From contig JAXDDX010000035.1 of assembly GCA_034670405.1 (NCBI GenBank), positions 2,303,001 through 2,367,000 of the forward strand: a stretch of DNA of 64,000 nucleotides, read 5' to 3'. Below the pieces are notes generated by a model, which ran no database searches, was not told the DNA's origin, and saw only the letters and a list, made by a program, of their open reading frames with translations. The position numbers and the translations under genes were made by a program. Shown one piece after another: positions 59,237-64,000 of this stretch (positions within the stretch are counted from its first letter, which is position 1; every line of letters begins with the position of its first letter). This DNA is from Hoplostethus atlanticus. Taxonomy: Eukaryota; Chordata; Actinopteri; Trachichthyiformes; Trachichthyidae.

Positions 59237-59433
59237 GATGGTGACCTTCTCCAACAATGTGGAGCCAGCCAATGGCTTCCTGGTCCGCTACTTGCACAGG
59301 AAGCTCATGGAGGCAGAGGATGAGAAGAGCTTGACCAATGAGGACCTGATCAGGGTGCTAGATTGGGTGCCCAAACTGTGGTATCACTTGCACACCTTCC
59401 TGGAGAAGCACAGCACATCAGACTTCCTCATTG
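59237..59433 (+). CDS. nav1: nav1 exon 27 (residues 1679-1745)
   Basis: Reads MVTFSNNVEPANGFLVRYLH, RKLMEAEDEKSLTNEDLIRV, LDWVPKLWYHLHTFLEKHST. Near-identical to mammalian NAV1; the RYLRRKL helix lies in the AAA+ lid region. Acceptor TCCTAG, donor ATTG-GTATGA, phase 1. Confidence 0.97.
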
Positions 59434-59523
59434 GTATGAGGAAGTTTATTTGTATGACAGATGTGCATTTTTTCTCGTTGTGTGTCCTCATTGTTCCTCA
59501 TTCTCCTCCCACTGTCTTCTTAG

Positions 59524-59642
59524 GTCCTTGCTTTTTCCTCTCCTGTCCGGTCACAGTAGATGAGTTTCAATCCTGGTTCATTGATCTTTGGAACCATTCC
59601 ATTATCCCATATCTTCAAGAGGGGGCCAAGGATGGCATCAAG
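59524..59642 (+). CDS. nav1: nav1 exon 28 (residues 1745-1784)
   Basis: Reads GPCFFLSCPVTVDEFQSWFI, then DLWNHSIIPYLQEGAKDGIK. It matches GPCFFLSCPIGIEDFRTWFIDLWNNSIIPYLQEGAKDGIK. Acceptor TTCTTAG, donor AAG-GTCAGA. The intron before it is only 90 nt. Confidence 0.97.
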
Positions 59643-59843
59643 GTCAGAAACAACCTCACCAGGAAATAGTCTTTGTTTTACCATTTGTCAGCTTAACACT
59701 GAAACAGCTTTAGATCATCCTTTCCAGATGGCTTTACATCTTGCTCTGTTTACTCCTCAGGAAGAGCAAGTGGTTTTCCTATCACTAGAAATGTTTTGCT
59801 GTAATTTTGTTGCCAATTATTATGGTATGTTGTGACACTGCAG

Positions 59844-60041
59844 GTCCACGGGCAGAAGGCAGTATGGGAGGACCCAGTGGAGTGGGTGAGGGGCACCCTG
59901 CCTTGGCCGTCTGCCCAGCAGGACCAGGCCAAGCTGTTCCACCTGCCCCCCCCTAGCATAGGCTCTGGTAGCCCTGGGCAGCCCAGTGAAGAGAGGCCTC
60001 ACAAGGAGACACCACCCAGCTCCATGGAGTCTGATCCTCTG
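59844..60041 (+). CDS. nav1: nav1 exon 29 (residues 1785-1850)
   Basis: Reads VHGQKAVWEDPVEWVRGTLP, WPSAQQDQAKLFHLPPPS, and TPPSSMESDPL. It matches WEDPVEWVRDTLPWPSAQQDQSKLYHLPPP. Acceptor CTGCAG, donor CTG-GTGAGA, phase 0. Confidence 0.97.
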
Positions 60042-60171
60042 GTGAGAGACATGGTGTCATGATCTGCTATATTCTTATATGAATGTCACAGTGTTATCAG
60101 TGTTCTATAAGTCTAACTCAATATGGATATTTTGGGATTGCTGACAACTCTTTCTTCTTTGTCTGTTGTAG

Positions 60172-60255
60172 ATGGCAATGCTTTTGAAACTTCAAGAGGC
60201 TGCCAATTATATCGAGTCTCCCGACAAAGAGGACCCCAGTCTGCCTAAACTTTGA
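60172..60255 (+). CDS. nav1: nav1 exon 30, C-terminus and stop (residues 1851-1877)
   Basis: Reads MAMLLKLQEAANYIESPDKE, then DPSLPKL and TGA. LLKLQEAANYIESPD is the conserved NAV1 C-terminal tail. Acceptor TTGTAG. Confidence 0.97.
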   Translation: MAMLLKLQEAANYIESPDKEDPSLPKL

Positions 60256-60725
60256 ACACAAAGCTTAGACTTAGAAAAAAGACTTAGCACTTCAAACGTA
60301 ACTTTTATTTTCTGTCTGCTGTAAGTGTACAGTGTACATTCAGGAACAAGTTAACCCTCAGAAATGGTTTTAGGGTGATTTAAACAGTCATTCCCCACCC
60401 AAGGGCTTGAATTGCTCTTGTGATTGCTCATTCCAAAACGTTCATTCCAATTCACTTCTAAGTATTTCCAAATAATTGTTCACACTTACTGAATGAAAAT
60501 CTATATTCTATTACTTTTCTATTGTTTGACTGGAGAACATTCACCACTGTTCAAATGGAATCCCTTTACCCACCACTCTTGCCCTCAGTACTATAAGATT
60601 GGTGCTAATAGATCACTCCATGTATTCTTAGTCTTTGCCTCAGCCCTTTGACTTAATCAGGTGATTCATGCAACAGCACATACAGTAGATCCTGTCCATA
60701 TCCATGGGATATGGTGTGCTTGTCA

Positions 60726-60731
60726 AATAAA
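60726..60731 (+). terminator. nav1: AATAAA polyadenylation signal, proximal candidate
   Basis: AATAAA 471 nt after the stop; a TTATTGTGGCTCTTTTGG stretch follows. It could give a short 3'UTR. Confidence 0.4.
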
Positions 60732-61328
60732 GTTAGTCTCAATTATTGTGGCTCTTTTGGAAAAGAGTATGACAGCATTAAAGATGCTTAATGTTTTTTT
60801 GATACATATCTACTGTATGAAGGCCATTTGTCGGTTGAAGGCCCAATCACATACATATGCAATCCTGAACACAACTGGGAACTGGACAAATTTGTCTGAA
60901 TCTCAGCAAACAAATATACTGCCTTAAAACAGACTTAAGACTTCAGTGTCACCTCAACTTCAGCAGAGTATTGGTGCTTTCATCAGGATCATCACAGCTG
61001 TGTTACAGTCAGGAACTAATACATTCTTCTACTCTTTCCATTATTTATTTCAATCAGTCATACATTTTTCCAATATGAGATTTATGAAACATTGTAGGAA
61101 TAATTGCCATGGCAAGTATTTATATATTCATATATTGATGAATGACAACCTTCCTTTTTTTCTCATGCATTTGGTTCATAAGCCACAAAATTAAAATTGC
61201 TGTCATACTCTTTTGCATAAAACTAAACTATCTATTTGTGATGTGAATTCATCACTTTGTTGCTGACATCGTACTATAAGTTTTCCAATTTGATTAAACT
61301 TCTTTTAGTTTTATCACCTGCTTTATCA

Positions 61329-61334
61329 AATAAA
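61329..61334 (+). terminator. nav1: AATAAA polyadenylation signal, candidate
   Basis: AATAAA followed by AGTCTCACC; no strong GT-rich element close by. Confidence 0.3.
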
Positions 61335-61982
61335 GTCTCACCACTATTGACAGATATATCAGGTATTAGATACTTATTACACAGGTATGACAGTATAGCA
61401 CCCTCCGATGAAAATGCATTTGAGCAAATGCTATTTGAGATTTTTTTTTCTATAACCTTTATTTTGAAAATAGTACAATAGTTTCAAATCTATCCCCCAG
61501 CATTCAAAGTAGTTATTGTATATTTTCTGTACATATAATCAGGCTACATTGCAGTTATTTTATCTACACTAGTTGCATGGTGCAAATATCTAATATGCTG
61601 AACCAAATACTGTACCTAAACTTTAATCTTGCATATTGACTGTCAAGTTAGTGACAATTCAACTGCTTATATGAATGTATAGGTTTTACTTATAAACACA
61701 CAACCATAAAACAATATCAATCATATAGTAGGTGCTTTTGAAAGAAGCCTTATCACAAAACTACACTGAAAAACTGTATCATCCATAACTGACATTTGTA
61801 ACACTAGGTGAGTATAGTGATTTTAAACCTACCAAACCCCATTTCATTTGCCAGTGTCCAGTGCACGTCACAGTCATCAAATTTGAAATCACTCATGCAT
61901 ATATCAACATGTAGGTACTTATGGTGCTCTTCCCCTTTTAATTGACTGAGTTTAACAATGTCACAAACTCTGTTTAGTGTTG

Positions 61983-61988
61983 AATAAA
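61983..61988 (+). terminator. nav1: AATAAA polyadenylation signal, candidate
   Basis: AATAAA with AGAGTTTTGTGTAC about 45 nt downstream. Confidence 0.35.
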
Positions 61989-63831
61989 GATCATTTAGAT
62001 GTTCAGGATAGGCTAGAAAGAGTTTTGTGTACTAGAACTGTCAAGCAGTAGAGAAAGGGTTACTTGAAATAGGTCTAAAAGATCATTTCTGATAACTTTT
62101 AAGAAGTGTAATTGTTAAAGACATACAGTGGAGTCACGTGAGACATTGTATGATGTCGTACAGTATTCATATTTGAAAACTGGAGGGTTAGGTTTAGACT
62201 GTCTAGAAAATATTTGCTCAAAAGCAACAATCAATGACAAAAGATTAAAATACTCATTAAGGTACTTTGTGTACATTCTTGTAAAGCCAGTCGAAATGGG
62301 TTAAATGTAGATGAAAGAGGAAGTGGGCCTATGGTGTGTGCTAGTGTTGTCAAAATAATTAATCTGTCCTTCTCAAACTGTCATTGTTTAGGTGCTCACA
62401 CTTACGACACCAGGTCCTCACACTTACCTTCATCCAAGCTTGTGTACATAAATCCTGTTAATGAATGTAAGGCCACTTTTGTGTGATGATTACCAGAAAG
62501 CTGTAAAGAAATTATTTGCTGAGAAAAGGACAACCAACCTAAGTTTAAAAATTAGATTCTGTCTTGGCTTCTTGTTGCTTTATTTCACATTTTGCATAAA
62601 GTTAATAACTGTCAACCAACTTAAAGCCAGTTAGCAGCTCTGATTGGTCAGCTGTAAGCAAAAAATGAATGGCATTCTCCCTAAGAAAAGATGCCAAATG
62701 ACCAAATGAGTCACTGGCATCATGCCAGTTGAGAAGTATTTGAATTATTGTAAATACTTAAGCTATCAGACAGTATGCCCCACCCCACCCTCATCTGTGT
62801 ATGCAGGTAACAAAAGCCATCAACTCAGGCTTCTCATCTCATTCACTGGTTGTTGTGCCTGTTGCTCTGTAGTAGCTGTGATGTGTGTGTACTCAGTAGT
62901 GTTATCAGGACTATGCAGCAACTTCTACTGGTGTTGGCAATGTCTGGACTTCGCGAGCAAATGCAGTGCGTTTTCATCAGCTCTGTCTTTGAGTTTTTAG
63001 GTTGGACCAAATTGCATTGCAGGACAAAAGTGAAAGCTTCTTGTAGCAAGCACTACTGAGCCTTAATGAGAGGACTGTTTGGTTGCATTGAGACAGGGTT
63101 CTTGGGGGTAGGTAAAGAGGTTAAGCCCATTGGATGCTCTTTAATGTGTTTTGTCCTTATGGATGGCAACATGGGTAGGTGTAGCAAGTGGACTTACATT
63201 GCAGTAAATGGTCAAATGACAGATGAAAGCAATTTTATTATCATGAAATTCCTTCATGAAAAAATAACATGATTTAAAATCTAATTGTGTCCCTGAAATA
63301 GTTGCCAAGAATAAGCACTTCAGTTTGCAAAGCTGAATTTGAATATAATTAAATCAGATCTCGTAGGCCAATACAGGTTGCTGAATAGTCATATTTTTGC
63401 AAAGCTTGTTGTTGACTAAAGTAAGGTTTTAAAAAAAATTAATGCGGTATCTAATGTCACTGACATGCAAATGTGATGGGTTTCTAAGTGTTGTAAATGC
63501 ATGTAAACTTGCTGTGTGATGAGAAAATGTTAACATTAATGTATTGTTTAGGGAATCATTCTAGATAATGTTTTCCTTTTTAATACTCAAATATTTGATA
63601 TTTCTTTTTTTTCTAAAGAATCCTTTGTAAAGCTTAATTTCTCTATTTTGTACAGGACATCATAATTGTAAAGATTGTAAATAGGTCGGCATTCTGGACG
63701 CGGCAACAATCATTGATGAGAAAAAGAATAATTCCTTCAGAGATCAGTATATTTCTTCAGAGTTGGGTCCAGTACACAGATATGGCATGCTTCTGAAGAC
63801 ATTCATCCACCTATCACTGTTTGTTGGAGTC

Positions 63832-63837
63832 AATAAA
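63832..63837 (+). terminator. nav1: AATAAA polyadenylation signal, likely distal end of nav1
   Basis: CAATAAAAAACATG followed about 20 nt later by GGTTGCTTGTGGTGTGTC, a strong GT-rich downstream element. This is the best-formed cleavage site in the window; cleavage would fall near 63850-63858. Confidence 0.7.
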
Positions 63838-63855
63838 AAACATGTTATTATATTT

Positions 63856-64000
63856 ATTCGGTTGCTTGTGGTGTGTCAACAAAAAATAACTAGTAATCCT
63901 GTGATACATTTTAGCAGGATACAGCATCAGTCCCTATAGGAATAATATAGGGGTATTATAGTGATAGCATAGGAAATAAAAACTATAAAGTAGTACAATA
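63856..64000. other. downstream flank
   Basis: Short AT-rich flank. CCTATAGGAATAATATAGGG near 63935-63955 resembles sequence around 37160-37235 (TATAGGGATTTATAGTG) and may be one end of a TATAGG-type repeat. Confidence 0.5.

Larger units (their letters stand above)
18402..60255 (+). other. nav1: nav1 gene, coding span of canonical transcript (30 coding exons)
   Basis: Neuron navigator 1, a large cytoskeletal protein that binds microtubule plus ends and acts in neuronal migration and axon guidance. All 30 exons have GT-AG borders and matching phases, and the joined frame is 5634 nt (1877 residues plus stop). That is, as I recall, the length of canonical human NAV1. Residue numbers in the exon entries refer to this product. 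Landmarks: SRIP at 160-163, LRQNLE coiled coil at about 250-270, SGIP at 637-640, DRNTLPKKGL near 943-952, central coiled coil about 1086-1175, Lys6 near 1213-1219, AAA+ domain about 1525-1780 and a C-terminal LKLQEAANYIESP tail. Introns total most of the span; the largest, after exon 3, is 12.8 kb. Assignment to nav1a or nav1b is not possible from the window. Confidence 0.95.
60256..63855 (+). other. nav1: nav1 3'UTR
   Basis: About 3.6 kb of AT-rich, non-coding sequence after the stop, without a recognisable transposon or another gene. Four AATAAA hexamers lie at 60726, 61329, 61983 and 63832. Four UGUANAUA Pumilio-type sites (TGTACATA 61528 and 62443; TGTAAATA 62749 and 63676) are also present. 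Mammalian NAV1 also has a multi-kilobase 3'UTR. The distal end is inferred from the last signal. Confidence 0.75.

Overview
The window is teleost fish nuclear DNA. The evidence is long introns with consensus GT-AG splice sites, many (CA)n/(TG)n microsatellites, teleost-type hAT MITEs and a Tc1 remnant. There is no bacterial, plasmid or viral organisation, and I see no CRISPR array, rRNA or tRNA gene.

One host gene dominates and runs left to right: neuron navigator 1 (nav1; whether nav1a or nav1b I cannot tell). I placed 30 coding exons between 18402 and 60255 by matching split reading frames, splice phases and the vertebrate NAV1 protein from memory. The phases join without a break into a predicted protein of 1877 residues. 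Order: a basic, Ser-rich N-terminal half with microtubule/EB-binding character (exons 1-11), central coiled coils (exons 2, 12-15 and 19-20), a Ser-rich linker with a Lys6 run and a 9-nt microexon (exons 16-18), and a C-terminal AAA+ ATPase domain (exons 21-30; Walker A at residues 1562-1569, Walker B at about 1627-1634). A 3'UTR of about 3.6 kb follows, with four AATAAA signals; the last, at 63832, has a GT-rich downstream element.

Upstream, two exons (11523-12313 and 12524-12612) form an open, phase-compatible alternative N-terminus that can splice into nav1 exon 2 in place of exon 1. They carry an ATVAPF motif that NAV2 and NAV3 have at the equivalent position. Further 5' exons (ending near 128 and 9656) are possible but weakly supported.

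The rest is intron or 5' flank. It holds decayed repeats: a 979-bp hAT deletion derivative, two palindromic hAT MITEs, a deleted Tc1 element, two copies of a teleost non-LTR-type tail repeat, a 150-bp local duplication, and many microsatellites. I found no unknown multi-gene system. The most interesting items are the NAV2/3-like alternative N-terminus, the microexons, a tandem NAGNAG acceptor and the 3'UTR Pumilio-type sites.
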